Shown: positions 43,862 to 53,223 of the stretch, piece after piece
Layout: every line of letters begins with the position of its first letter
Numbering within the stretch: the first letter of the stretch is position 1
Assembly (NCBI GenBank): GCA_019310485.1
Contig: JAFDEF010000001.1
Location: 139,289-203,288, forward strand
Reading direction: 5' to 3'
Length of the DNA: 64,000 nucleotides
Source of the DNA: Deltaproteobacteria bacterium
GTDB lineage: Bacteria; Desulfobacterota; DSM-4660; Desulfatiglandales; HGW-15
Position numbers and translations under genes: made by a program
The notes under the pieces: model-generated
What the model saw: only the letters and a program-made list of their open reading frames with translations
Database searches by the model: none
What the model was told of the DNA's origin: nothing

Positions 43862-44743
43862 ATGCATGCAAGCTTTCAAGGGATCATAGAAAGTGCCCGT
43901 CCAAAGGAAAGGAGGCGCGTTGTAATTTCCGGCAAGAGAAACTCCGCAGCTCTTGCTGCTGTACTTACCGCCCAAGACAAGGGATGGATTGATCCGGTTG
44001 GATGCAATGGCGCCTCCTTAAAACTCAGAGACAAAATGGATGTTTATTGCGCGGATTCCGATATATGGCACGCCAGAGAAGATGCTCTGCGCGTCCTTGA
44101 CGAAGGGGAAGCAGAAGCTTTACTTGATATGGGGCCTTTAGATGAAAGGTTCTTTTCCTTGCTCATCAAGTCAGATACACGGATCAAGAAAAATCATCTG
44201 TTGAGCTATGTGACCGTTTTTACGGCTCCAAAGAATGATCGAATGACACTTTTTACCGATACCCTTATCAACAGCGCGCCGGGGCTCAAGGAAAAGGCCA
44301 AGATTATTGAAAACGCAATCCACGTGGCAAAAGCCCTGGGAATAGCCCGGCCAAACGTTGCCGCCCTGAGTGCGCTGGAACTCGTCAATCCTTCCATACC
44401 TTCTACGCTGGATGCTGCGATCCTTTCCAAGATGTCGCAACGTAGACAGTTTCAAGATGCAATCGTAGAAGGGCCTTTGGGCATGGATAATGCCGAATCC
44501 GGCCTTGCAGCGCAGCATAAAGGAATCAGGAGTCCGGTGCCGGGAAATGTGGATGTATACCTCTTCCCGGACCTTGAGTCGGCCAGTCTGACCACCCAGT
44601 TCCTGGCTTTCCTGGGCCCTTGCCGACTGGGTGGGGTACTTGCGGGTACAAGGGTTCCGATCATCATACGCTCCCCTCTAGAGCCACTGGATTCGTGGCT
44701 CCTGAATATTGCGCTGGGGCTCATTGTCAACAAAGAGATATGA
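43862..44743 (+). CDS. Second phosphate butyryltransferase-like protein
   Basis: 293 residues and clearly a paralogue of the preceding Ptb, sharing LTAPKNDRM-like and PGLKEKAKIIENAIHVAKALGI regions and the ending DVYLFPDLESASLTTQFLAFLGPCRLGGVL. It is more divergent in the central substrate region (KSDTRIKKNHLLSYVTVF). AGGGG precedes the ATG, and its stop overlaps the kinase start. It may use a different acyl group, form a heteromer with Ptb, or be regulatory. Confidence 0.88.
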   Translation: MHASFQGIIESARPKERRRVVISGKRNSAALAAVLTAQDKGWIDPVGCNGASLKLRDKMDVYCADSDIWHAREDALRVLDEGEAEALLDMGPLDERFFSLLIKSDTRIKKNHLLSYVTVFTAPKNDRMTLFTDTLINSAPGLKEKAKIIENAIHVAKALGIARPNVAALSALELVNPSIPSTLDAAILSKMSQRRQFQDAIVEGPLGMDNAESGLAAQHKGIRSPVPGNVDVYLFPDLESASLTTQFLAFLGPCRLGGVLAGTRVPIIIRSPLEPLDSWLLNIALGLIVNKEI

Positions 44744-45807
44744 TGCACGCGATATTGCTGATCAATATCGGTTCAACATCCACCAAGGTAGGATTCTTTT
44801 CCGGCAAAGGCACTCTTATTAAAAAGGCAATTAGTCACTCCGCAAAAGACCTGGCCCGGCTTCATGGATATGATGTGTGGCTCCGGTTCCACTTGACCAC
44901 AGTGGAGAAGATCTTGCAGAGACACAAAAAGGAATTTGAAAAAATCAACCTCATAGTCAGTCGGGGCGGGCTGACAAAACCGGTTGAAGGCGGTGCTTAC
45001 AGCATAAACGATGCGATGCTACACGATTTATGCTCAGGCAAATATGGCTGGCACCCATGTAATGTCGGCCCTGCCATTGCCTATGAAATTGCAAAACGAT
45101 TCGAAGTAAAAGCTATTATCTACGACTCGCCTGTTGCAGATGAAATGGAGCCCTTGGCCAGATTTTCGGGTCTTAAAGAAATTGAAAGAAAGGCTGCATT
45201 TCATGTATTGAGCCAGAAGTCTGCTGCACGAAAGGCAGCTAAAGAACTCGGCATATCTTATGAACAGAGCAACCTCATAGTGGCACATCTTGGCGGAGGG
45301 ATCACAATCGGCGCCCACAAAGGGGGAAAAATCATTGATGGAACACATGGCTTAAGTGAGGGTCCGCTTACACCGCAGCGCACTGGAGCACTGCCTTTGG
45401 AGGATGTGCTGTCCCTTTGTTACTCAAGGGGATTCAGTGAAAAGGAATTGAGGAGAAAACTCTTTAGCCGGGGTGGTGTTGAGTCTTACCTCGGTACCCA
45501 CGATATTGCCTCTGTGGAGCTCCGTGCCGGCAAGGGCGATGAGGAGGCGATTCTTGTTCTGAAGGCCATGGGATACCAAATTTGTAAGGCCATATGTTCC
45601 ATGGCGGCCGTGCTGGAAGGGCACATAGACGCTGTGGTACTCACCGGAAATCTCTGCCTGTCCAAAAGCCTTATTGGTGAGATTCGGAACAGAGTTAGCT
45701 TCCTCGGACCGCTTTTTATCTATCCAGGAGAAGATGAGCTTGAATGCCTTGCCCGGGGCGGATTGGCGGTACTTCGAGGTGAGGAGGATCTCAGAGAGTA
45801 CACCTGA
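44740..45807 (+). CDS. buk: Butyrate kinase
   Basis: About 355 residues of the acetokinase family. The phosphate-1 motif is LLINIGSTSTKVGFF near residue 6, with VSRGGLTKPVEGG, HLGGGITIGAHKGGKIID and GALPLEDV in order, which fit butyrate/branched-chain fatty acid kinases. It makes ATP from the acyl phosphate supplied by Ptb. The start ATGATG overlaps the stop of the Ptb-like gene. Confidence 0.94.
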   Translation: MMHAILLINIGSTSTKVGFFSGKGTLIKKAISHSAKDLARLHGYDVWLRFHLTTVEKILQRHKKEFEKINLIVSRGGLTKPVEGGAYSINDAMLHDLCSGKYGWHPCNVGPAIAYEIAKRFEVKAIIYDSPVADEMEPLARFSGLKEIERKAAFHVLSQKSAARKAAKELGISYEQSNLIVAHLGGGITIGAHKGGKIIDGTHGLSEGPLTPQRTGALPLEDVLSLCYSRGFSEKELRRKLFSRGGVESYLGTHDIASVELRAGKGDEEAILVLKAMGYQICKAICSMAAVLEGHIDAVVLTGNLCLSKSLIGEIRNRVSFLGPLFIYPGEDELECLARGGLAVLRGEEDLREYT

Positions 45808-45809
45808 GC

Positions 45810-46223
45810 GTGAGTTTCGATTCATACCCCGCCCAGATGCAGAGCGCGCTTTTACTCAATAATACTCCAGGGAGCTGGAAATTGATTGATCAAGTTCACA
45901 CCAACCTGTTTAAGCTTGAGCTTCCTCTGCCGGAAAACCCCTTGAGGTCTGTCAATTGTTACCTTGTAAAGGGTACAGGGCGCTTTCTGCTCATTGATAC
46001 GGGCATGAACCGAAAGGAATGTCTTGAGGAAGTACAAAGGGATTTAAGAAAATTAAGGGTTGATGTAGAGAAAACAGATTTTTTCATTACCCACTTGCAT
46101 GCAGACCACATCGGGCTCGTGTCAAAACTGGCTGGAGATAGTGGAAAACTCAGATACAATCCTCCAGTGCCAGGCAAAATGCCTTTAACCCCACGCCCGG
46201 CATTTCTTCCTGAAGGCTCCTGA
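45810..46223 (+). pseudogene. Truncated metallo-beta-lactamase-fold hydrolase
   Basis: The first 110 residues are a good MBL-fold N-terminus: LFKLELPLPENPLRSVNCYL, LLIDTGMN and the metal motif THLHADH followed by GLVSKLAGDS. After about 46147 the frame runs into the C-terminal coding region of the convergent PII-like gene and stops. The remaining 150-200 residues of the fold, with its second and third metal ligands, are missing. Deletion or an assembly join would explain this. Confidence 0.75.
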
Positions 46224-46440
46224 TCTCTTCCATCAGGAGAGCCACCTTTTCCTCTTCAGCCACTATAATCATGGCAGAGTTTTTGGCCGGCCAGATATGG
46301 GTATTCAAATGTGGGCCGCTCTTTTCCCCCACGCCCGTTACCTCTTCCCAGCGGGTATAATCGCTGAGATCAACTTTTTTAAGGGCCTCAAGTATCTCAT
46401 CATGTATGGCGATATTATAGACAATAAAAATGCATTTCAC
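46150..46440 (-). CDS. PII-like small protein in the RND operon
   Basis: 96 residues. KCIFIVYNIAIHDEILEALK, YTRWEEVTGVGEKSGPHLNTHIWP and NSAMIIVAEEEKVALLMEEI match small ferredoxin-like/PII-like proteins found with RND efflux genes. The T-loop-like GVGEKSGPH and the conserved His-Thr-His are suggestive of metal or ligand binding. The GTG start overlaps the pump stop (GTGA), so the two are translationally coupled. It may sense the pump substrate. Confidence 0.85.
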   Translation of the reverse strand: MKCIFIVYNIAIHDEILEALKKVDLSDYTRWEEVTGVGEKSGPHLNTHIWPAKNSAMIIVAEEEKVALLMEEIRSLQEEMPGVGLKAFCLALEDCI

Positions 46441-49400
46441 TTGGCTATAACTCCTTTCTTGCGTTCCGAGCGCCCTTCGAAAAACGAGTATATAATCGGG
46501 ACAAGAATGAGCGTGACAAGCGTGGAAAGTGTAAGACCGGCGATTACCGTAATCCCGAATGGCTGCCACATCTCTGCTCCTTCGCCCCGCGAAAATGCAA
46601 GCGGGACCATTCCGAAAATGGTAGTTATAGTGGTCATGAGGACAGGCCTCAACCGGTGGGAACCGGCCTGTTTTATAGCCTCAAAAAGTTCTACTCCCCG
46701 AGCGCGCAGGATATTCGTGTAATCCACCAGCACAATGGCGTTGTTGACAACAACGCCGACAAGAAGGATAACACCCATGAATGACATTATGTTCAAGCTT
46801 ATTCCCGTCAGGTAGAAAGCCCAGATGACCCCGGTAAACGCGAATGGGACGGAAAATGCGATAACAAATGGTGTTTTAAGTGACTCAAACTGGGAAACCA
46901 TTACCATATATACAAGGATGATGCCTACGATAAGCAAGGTTGCAAAGTCGTGAAAGGTCTTGCGCTGTTCTTCGACTTCTCCACCAAAGGAGATGGTCAC
47001 ACCCGGCGGGATTTCCAGTTTCTTGAGTTTCCTTTCCACATCTGCTTTAACCTCACCAAGGGAGCGCTTATAGGTATCTGCCCCCACTTTTACAATGCGT
47101 TCCCTGTTTTTTCGGTCGATCTCCACAGGTCCGAGTGCCTCTTCAATTTTAGCGATGTTCTTGAGCTTCACAAGGCCCACATCCGGCCTCATTGACGGCA
47201 CCATGATCTCGCCTATACCATCCAGACTGGACCTGTTTTCCCTGGCAAGTCTGACAAAAACATCAAAATCTTCGCCTGCCTCCCTGAATTTCGTGGCCTC
47301 GGTGCCGTAATAAGCCGTCCTGAGTGCCGAGGCGACTGCGGCGGTGCTCACGCCAAGCTCTGAGGCCTTTTGCCTGTCCACCTTTACCCACACCTCGGCC
47401 CTTGGCTTTTTTTGACTTACCCGGATATCCACGGCCCCCGGCGTAGCTTCCAGAATCTTCTTTACCTTCGCGGCCAGGGCATTAGTTGCCCCCATATCAT
47501 GCCCTATAATCTCTACTTCCAGTTGCTTGCCCCCACCCATCAGCACCTGGCTCGTCATGGACGTAGCAGTTACGGTCATTCTTTCTATGCCCGGTATCTT
47601 TTTTACTTCCCTGCGCAGCACGGCAGCTACTTCCTTTGCCGACCTTTTGCGCTTTTCTTTGGGAATGAGCTTTGCCCCGGATTCAGCCATATTCGCCCCT
47701 TCCTCCATGCCGAGTGCCACGCCAATGCCCTTCTCTGTTTCGCCGACAAACGCATAATAGTCCTTTTTCTCTGGCACGAACTGTTTGTAGAGATCCATAA
47801 GCTCCATTGCCACCCTTTCACTTTCTTCCAGACGAGCGCTCTCGTTCAATGCCACTCGCACATCCAGTTCCCCTGTATCAACGTCGGGGAAGAGGTCAGT
47901 GCCAACAAATCGCAATAAACCCAAGCTGGCGAAAAAGACCAAAAGGAGGGCCACAATCAGCTTTTTACGGTGCCTCAGTGCAGCTCCAAGCAATCTCCCA
48001 TAGAAAACCTCCACCGCCCTGAACATTCCCTCGCTCCACTTATAGAGCCGCGTAACCTTCCTCTCCCCCACCGGCTTTATCCATTTCGAACAAAGCATGG
48101 GAGTAAGGGTTAGGGCACTGAACAGGGAGCCACCCAGGGTGATAGCAACAATCGCCCCTAGTTGGCTGAAGATGATACCTGCCAGCCCCTTCACAAATAT
48201 AAGCGGCAAGAAAACAACCACGGTTGTCAGCGTGGAGGCGCTGATTGCCAGACCAACCTCAGATGCCCCAAATACCGCCGCTTCTTTGGGCCTCTCCAGG
48301 CCTTCATCCACATGCCGGGTGATGTTTTCCAGTATCACGATCGCATTGTCGACCACCATGCCAATAGCAATGGATATACTCATGAGGGAGACCAGATTTA
48401 TAGTAAATCCCCTTAAGTAAAGGAAGATAAAAGCAATGATGATAGAGAAGGGAATGGTAAGGATCACGATCAGGCTGGCCCTGATCTGTCTCAGGAACAG
48501 TATTGTCACCAGAATGACAAGAATTGATGAAATGAGAAATGTCTTGGCCAAATTGTGGACCGAGTTGATGATGAACTCGGAGTTATCCATCGGGATAGTT
48601 ATTTCCAGATCGGCCGGCAGATTCTTCTTGAGCTCATCCAGTTTCTGCCTGATTGCATTGCACACAGCTACCGTGTTTGCACCTGACTGTTTCTGAACAA
48701 TAAAGATCACTGAATCCTTGCCGTTGGCCCATGCCTTCATTTTCTCTTCTTTGAAACTGTCCTGGACGTCCGCCACATCTTTAAGGTATATGGGCGTTCC
48801 CCTATGCTGGCCAACTTCAATGGCACCGATATCTTCAGGGGATTCAAACCTGCCCCGAAGGCGTAGAATGTAATTGGTTTGGCCCATCTTGATATTTCCT
48901 GCCGGCATGTCGAGATTCTCTGTTTTGAGAATGCGAAGGATATTTTCGGCAGAGAGGTGAAAGGCAGCAAGACGTTCCCTATCAAATTGGACATTGATCT
49001 GCCTCCTGAGACCACCGTAGATGACAATTGCCCCCACGCCCCTTATCCGTTTGAGTGGGTCCGCAATTTGTTTATCTACAATCCTGTAAAGATTCTTCCA
49101 GCTTTCAGTGGCACTAACGCTGACTACCATGATTGGAGCACTGGCACTTGAGAACTTGAAGATTATTGGCTCCCTCGCGTCCGGGGCATGTTTTTCCACG
49201 TCATTTCTTGCCAAGTCAAGTTTGTCGCGAACATCGTTGGATGCCACGTCCAGGTTTGTTCCCCAGTCGAATTTGCAGGTCACGACGCTCAGGTTGTCTT
49301 TGGAAACGGAACTAAGTGTATCAAGATTGCTTACAGTGCTTAGCTGGTCTTCCAGGTACTTTGTAACATCGCTTTCCACGTCAGAAGCACTGGCCCCTGG

Positions 49401-49553
49401 ATAGGGGACAATAACGCTAATAGCAGGGGGCTCGATTTCAGGAAGCATGTCAATGCCCAGCCTGGAAAGGGATATGCCACCAAGAATGATTAGGGCGAGA
49501 AATATCATCAGGACTGTATTTGGTCTCGAGACTGAAAACTCAGGAAGTCTCAT
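46437..49553 (-). CDS. RND-family efflux transporter, inner-membrane pump (AcrB/MexB/HAE1 type)
   Basis: 1,038 residues with two repeats of six membrane helices and large periplasmic loops. MRLPEFSVSRPNTVLMIFLA starts helix 1; SISIAIGMVVDNAIVILENI lies in helix 4, and the second-half counterpart is MGVILLVGVVVNNAIVLVDY. The helix 4 region has Asp (VVDN), as in proton-driven HAE1 pumps. The start at 49553 overlaps the adaptor stop (ATGA). It exports hydrophobic or amphiphilic compounds through the TolC-like channel. Confidence 0.95.
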   Translation of the reverse strand: MRLPEFSVSRPNTVLMIFLALIILGGISLSRLGIDMLPEIEPPAISVIVPYPGASASDVESDVTKYLEDQLSTVSNLDTLSSVSKDNLSVVTCKFDWGTNLDVASNDVRDKLDLARNDVEKHAPDAREPIIFKFSSASAPIMVVSVSATESWKNLYRIVDKQIADPLKRIRGVGAIVIYGGLRRQINVQFDRERLAAFHLSAENILRILKTENLDMPAGNIKMGQTNYILRLRGRFESPEDIGAIEVGQHRGTPIYLKDVADVQDSFKEEKMKAWANGKDSVIFIVQKQSGANTVAVCNAIRQKLDELKKNLPADLEITIPMDNSEFIINSVHNLAKTFLISSILVILVTILFLRQIRASLIVILTIPFSIIIAFIFLYLRGFTINLVSLMSISIAIGMVVDNAIVILENITRHVDEGLERPKEAAVFGASEVGLAISASTLTTVVVFLPLIFVKGLAGIIFSQLGAIVAITLGGSLFSALTLTPMLCSKWIKPVGERKVTRLYKWSEGMFRAVEVFYGRLLGAALRHRKKLIVALLLVFFASLGLLRFVGTDLFPDVDTGELDVRVALNESARLEESERVAMELMDLYKQFVPEKKDYYAFVGETEKGIGVALGMEEGANMAESGAKLIPKEKRKRSAKEVAAVLRREVKKIPGIERMTVTATSMTSQVLMGGGKQLEVEIIGHDMGATNALAAKVKKILEATPGAVDIRVSQKKPRAEVWVKVDRQKASELGVSTAAVASALRTAYYGTEATKFREAGEDFDVFVRLARENRSSLDGIGEIMVPSMRPDVGLVKLKNIAKIEEALGPVEIDRKNRERIVKVGADTYKRSLGEVKADVERKLKKLEIPPGVTISFGGEVEEQRKTFHDFATLLIVGIILVYMVMVSQFESLKTPFVIAFSVPFAFTGVIWAFYLTGISLNIMSFMGVILLVGVVVNNAIVLVDYTNILRARGVELFEAIKQAGSHRLRPVLMTTITTIFGMVPLAFSRGEGAEMWQPFGITVIAGLTLSTLVTLILVPIIYSFFEGRSERKKGVIAK

Positions 49554-50788
49554 TGAACTTTCCCTTCCTTCTCGCTGGACCTGACAATAACCGGCGTGCC
49601 TGTCGTGAGCAGTCCCTGCCCGGTCACAACTACTTCTTCCCCTTCCCGAAGACCGCTTACGATTTCCACGAGATCCCCCTTCTTCATACCGAGCTTTATG
49701 TCCGGCCGCTTTTTGGCGACCCCATTTTCGACAACAAAGGCATAATAAACGCCTGTGCCCGGCAGGCGCAGCAGACACTCTCTAGGTACAGCAAGTACGT
49801 TGCGCGTTCCAAGGTATAGGATTATGCGCGCGAACATACCCGGCTTAAGAAGACTGAGTGCTTTTTGACCTCTGACATATACCTCAAATCCCATTGTGTG
49901 GGTCCTGGGGTCGAGTGTAGGATTTACAATCGCTACCTCCCCCTTGAAATGCTCTCCGGGGTACGCATCTACCGAAATAGTGGCCTCTGTCCCTTTTCGT
50001 ACCTTAGAGATGTCTCCTTCGGAAACCTGGGAAAGCACCTTTAGCATATCTACATTTGCGATCGACACAATTGGAAGTTGTGGGCTATCCATGGCTCCTT
50101 CATCTATGAAACGGCCTGAGATCACCCCTGAAATGGGTGCCCTTATCGTAAAATCCGCGATACGTACATCAAGCTGTTCCAGTGCGGCTTTAGCCCTTGC
50201 GTACCCTGCCCTTGCCTGCAACACAGCTTCCCGGGCAGAAGCAAGGTTGGCTTCGGCAAGCTCTTTTCCTGCCTTAGCCACCTTGTACTGTGCTATGACA
50301 GAGTCGTAACGTTGCTTTGGCATGGACTTATCTTTTCTGAGGTTTTCTGCCCGTGTCTTTTCAAGACGTGCATTCTCGAGCTGCGCCATTGCCCTGGCTA
50401 GACTAGCCTTAGCCACCCTGACCGCTGCCTGTGCCTGGCGCACTGCCACCCTGGCCGACTCGACTTGGGCTATCACTTGTTTTCTTTGGGCAAGTTCGAA
50501 GCGGTGTTCAACAACGGCAATCATGTCCCCTTTTTTAACGTGGTTACCCTTTTCCACATAAAGCCGCTGAATAACGCCACTAACCTTTGAGTACACGGTA
50601 ACCTCAGCCAGCGGGCTTATATCTCCTTTTAATTCAAGAGTGCTCTCCAGAGAATGATACCTTACCTTTACTGTACTAACCGGCACTGCTTCACCTGCAA
50701 ACGCATAGCCGTACCCGTAGGGCATGAGGACAAGAACAAAAGCAAGCATAGTCAGGAATAGATTCAATTTTTTCATCATCAGGTTCAT
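49550..50788 (-). CDS. RND efflux periplasmic adaptor subunit
   Basis: 412 residues. A signal peptide (LNLFLTMLAFVLVLMPYGYGYAFA) is followed by a barrel-sandwich half (ISPLAEVTVYSKVSGVIQRL), a long coiled-coil hairpin of Ala/Gln/Arg/Lys-rich helices (about residues 95-200), then FTIRAPISGVISGRFIDEGA and the beta-barrel domain. It bridges the pump and the TolC-like channel. AGAGGAAAG precedes the ATG. Confidence 0.94.
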   Translation of the reverse strand: MNLMMKKLNLFLTMLAFVLVLMPYGYGYAFAGEAVPVSTVKVRYHSLESTLELKGDISPLAEVTVYSKVSGVIQRLYVEKGNHVKKGDMIAVVEHRFELAQRKQVIAQVESARVAVRQAQAAVRVAKASLARAMAQLENARLEKTRAENLRKDKSMPKQRYDSVIAQYKVAKAGKELAEANLASAREAVLQARAGYARAKAALEQLDVRIADFTIRAPISGVISGRFIDEGAMDSPQLPIVSIANVDMLKVLSQVSEGDISKVRKGTEATISVDAYPGEHFKGEVAIVNPTLDPRTHTMGFEVYVRGQKALSLLKPGMFARIILYLGTRNVLAVPRECLLRLPGTGVYYAFVVENGVAKKRPDIKLGMKKGDLVEIVSGLREGEEVVVTGQGLLTTGTPVIVRSSEKEGKVQ

Positions 50789-50828
50789 TTTCTTTCCTCT
50801 TTATCCTCTTACTACGCTCAAATAGAGG

Positions 50829-52289
50829 TCATTGAGTCGCTTCAATTCTTTTTGAGCTGGTTCCTATCGCATTTTCGAGTCTGGCAAGGGCCACAATATA
50901 GTCATAAAGCGCAGTGTAATAGTTTTGCTTGGAGCGCGTGAGGAGCGTCTCAGCATCAACTACATCTATTGATGTCACAACGCTTTCCCTGTATTTGTTG
51001 TTCATCAGACGCAAATTTTCTTTTGCTTGAGCCACGGCTTCTTTAGTCACTTTTATTCGCTCCCTTGCCTCATGAACATCCAGGAATGCCGACTTGACCT
51101 GAAGGGAAATACCATCGCACATCTCCTTCGCCTTTTCATTTGCCTTGGCCAGCTTTTTTTTGGCTTTTCGCACTTCAGCCGTTGTCCTTCCGCCACCGAA
51201 AAGCTCTATCTGGATACCTATCTCCGCGGAAATATTATTATCATGAAGACCCCCGCTTGAATCTGCAAATTTCTGGTAATCGTCGTCATTCCAGGCATAG
51301 TTACCTGCCACGTAGATCCTGGGTAAATGACCGGCCCTGGCAGTTCTTATACCTTCTTCTTCAACCCTTATAGCATTTTGAACAACTTCAAATTCAGGAC
51401 GGTGCTCTACTGCAAGCTCAAGACAATCCCTCAGGCTGAGTGAAAAGGGCACAATCGTTGTATTGTCTACTACCCTGGTTGGGGAATTTACATTGATGCC
51501 AAGAACACTGTTGAGCTTTGAGGTGGCCAGTTCAACTCCATTTCTTGCCTTTATGAGCATCTGGCTTACCTCGGCAACCTGCACCTTTGCCCGGAGCACG
51601 TCATTCATATCCACCACGCCATATTTTTCAAAAACAGTGGCTGTTCTAAGGTGCTCCTTTGCTTGAACAAGGGATTCCTCAGCAATGATCTTTCCTCTTT
51701 GGGCACGCAAAAGGTCATAGTAGGCGCTAACTACATTCAGGATGACCTGTTGGCGTGCCCTTTCATAGAGAAGGCCTGCAATCTCATGTCCAAGTTTTGC
51801 CTGGTTGTATGCTCCTAACGACCGACCAAAGTCCCAGATGGTCATCATTAACTTGATTTCCGCTCTTCTAAATTCCTTTTCGCCGGCATACATCGGCGGC
51901 ATCAGCGGATTCTTAGGGTTCACCATTGCCCTTTGCCTATCGCTCCAGTCATAGGCCCAGCCAGCAGTGATCCCAGGTAAGAAAAGGGAACGTGCAATGT
52001 TCTTATCTGCTGCCGCAATATCCACGTCCTCAAGTGCTCTCCTCAGTGCATGGTTATTTTTCAGGGCAATTTCAATCGCCTCCTGAAGTGAAATAGGGCG
52101 CTTTGGGATGGGGACCGCCTTATAGAAAGCCCCCTGTTTTTCTCCGCGGGCAACATTCATCTCTGGCAGCAGAATTCGGTCTTTCAACCGGTTCTCAGGA
52201 TTCTCCCTGCCGTGGAGCCCGGTTCCGGCACAACCTGAAAGAATCAGCACAAAAAAATACATAATGGCGACAACCGGCTTGCGGATCAT
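50829..52289 (-). CDS. TolC-like outer-membrane efflux lipoprotein
   Basis: 486 residues. The lipoprotein signal ends in the lipobox LSGC at about residues 17-20 of the signal peptide, so the N-terminus is lipid-anchored. Two OEP repeats contain long helices such as RRALEDVDIAAADKNIARSL and LENAIGTS near the end. It is the outer-membrane channel of the operon. GGGGGTGAG precedes the ATG. Confidence 0.93.
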   Translation of the reverse strand: MIRKPVVAIMYFFVLILSGCAGTGLHGRENPENRLKDRILLPEMNVARGEKQGAFYKAVPIPKRPISLQEAIEIALKNNHALRRALEDVDIAAADKNIARSLFLPGITAGWAYDWSDRQRAMVNPKNPLMPPMYAGEKEFRRAEIKLMMTIWDFGRSLGAYNQAKLGHEIAGLLYERARQQVILNVVSAYYDLLRAQRGKIIAEESLVQAKEHLRTATVFEKYGVVDMNDVLRAKVQVAEVSQMLIKARNGVELATSKLNSVLGINVNSPTRVVDNTTIVPFSLSLRDCLELAVEHRPEFEVVQNAIRVEEEGIRTARAGHLPRIYVAGNYAWNDDDYQKFADSSGGLHDNNISAEIGIQIELFGGGRTTAEVRKAKKKLAKANEKAKEMCDGISLQVKSAFLDVHEARERIKVTKEAVAQAKENLRLMNNKYRESVVTSIDVVDAETLLTRSKQNYYTALYDYIVALARLENAIGTSSKRIEATQ

Positions 52290-52300
52290 ACGCTCACCCC

Positions 52301-52924
52301 CTACTTATTAAGAAGGTTCTTAAAGAAAATCTGCAATATCTTCTCCACGTTTTGCCTGTAGGGATGGCGCTCGGGATCTTCCAGCCAGAGAAAAAGGAAG
52401 GCATTGGTAAGGCTGTCAAGGGCTACGGCCAAATAATACGGATCGGCGATCTTTTTAAACCGCTTCTTTTTAATTCCTGTCTCAAAGATTGAAGCGAGCC
52501 TGAGGAGGAAATCTTCGTAGAGCTTGCGGATTTCACAATCAAGTCCTGCCTTGATATTGAAGCTTGCCCCTCTAGTCTCTGCAAAATAGAGGCGTATCAT
52601 AGGAATGTTGGCAGTGAAAAACTGTCCCTTAGTTTCCACGTAGCTCCGGATCTTATCAATCTCGTCCTCCGGCTCTTCGATTGCCCTGATAGCGCTTTCG
52701 TGGAACTTCTCGGCCTGTTCCAGGACAAGGGCCTTGTACAGGTCTTCCTTGTTTTCGAAAAATTTGTATAGGGTCCCGGTGGCAAATTCTGCTTTTTGAG
52801 CAATCTCCTGCATCGAAACATTGTAGAAACCCTTTTCCGAAAAAAGCTCAACCGCAGCTTCAAGGATCTCTTTTCTGTGCCTCAGCCTTTCTCTTTCCCG
52901 TCGCGTGAGTTGTGTTTCAGGCAT
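52301..52924 (-). CDS. TetR-family regulator of the RND operon
   Basis: 207 residues. The N-terminal HTH includes RRERERLRHRKEILEAAVELF, MQEIAQKAEFATGTLYKFFENK, followed by a ligand domain ending LQIFFKNLLNK. It is the first gene of the minus-strand efflux operon, 11 bp before the TolC-like gene, and probably represses its own promoter through the palindrome at 52984-53010. Confidence 0.93.
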   Translation of the reverse strand: MPETQLTRRERERLRHRKEILEAAVELFSEKGFYNVSMQEIAQKAEFATGTLYKFFENKEDLYKALVLEQAEKFHESAIRAIEEPEDEIDKIRSYVETKGQFFTANIPMIRLYFAETRGASFNIKAGLDCEIRKLYEDFLLRLASIFETGIKKKRFKKIADPYYLAVALDSLTNAFLFLWLEDPERHPYRQNVEKILQIFFKNLLNK

Positions 52925-52983
52925 TTTTGCCCTTAAAAGTATTATTTTGCATTGACAGAAACAATAAAAATGAATATGAAGTC

Positions 52984-53013
52984 ACATTATAAATTGCGAA
53001 TTCAGAATGTCAA
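52984..53013 (-). promoter_or_regulatory. Near-consensus promoter with overlapping palindrome for the efflux operon
   Basis: On the minus strand TTGACA (53013-53008) and TATAAT (52991-52986), both perfect, are 16 bp apart. From 53010 to 52984 a 27-bp imperfect palindrome (ACATT...AATGT ends, AATT/AATT inside, 10 of 13 pairs) covers the promoter, fitting a TetR operator. Other bases in the 300-bp gap to 53223 hold one 49-codon frame at 53068-53217 that I do not trust. Confidence 0.75.
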
Positions 53014-53223
53014 CTTGAAAATTCATTCTTTGTTTGCCACAGGGGTTCGGCCTACTCTTGTGAGCTTATGGCCGGGGTGGCAATGAAAATCAGGCTCCGA
53101 GAACTGAGAATCCAGCCGTTGGTTTTTGTTAAAGAAGTGCGCATCATGAACTACACATGTCAAAAGAAAGTCGAAATAGGTCCGGGATTCACCAGTGTTC
53201 CGGAAGCCGGGGGTTAGTACAGG

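Noticed and set aside
42689-43975. 428-codon open frame on the minus strand
   Set aside because: It is antisense to the thioesterase and ptb genes, rich in Cys, His and Arg as expected for a shadow frame, and has no recognisable domain.
45810-46223. Sec readthrough in the truncated MBL gene
   Set aside because: The sequence before its TGA is already antisense to the PII-like gene and not MBL-like, so there is nothing conserved to read into.
53068-53217. 49-codon frame before the LpxR-like gene
   Set aside because: No ribosome binding site and no recognisable protein features.
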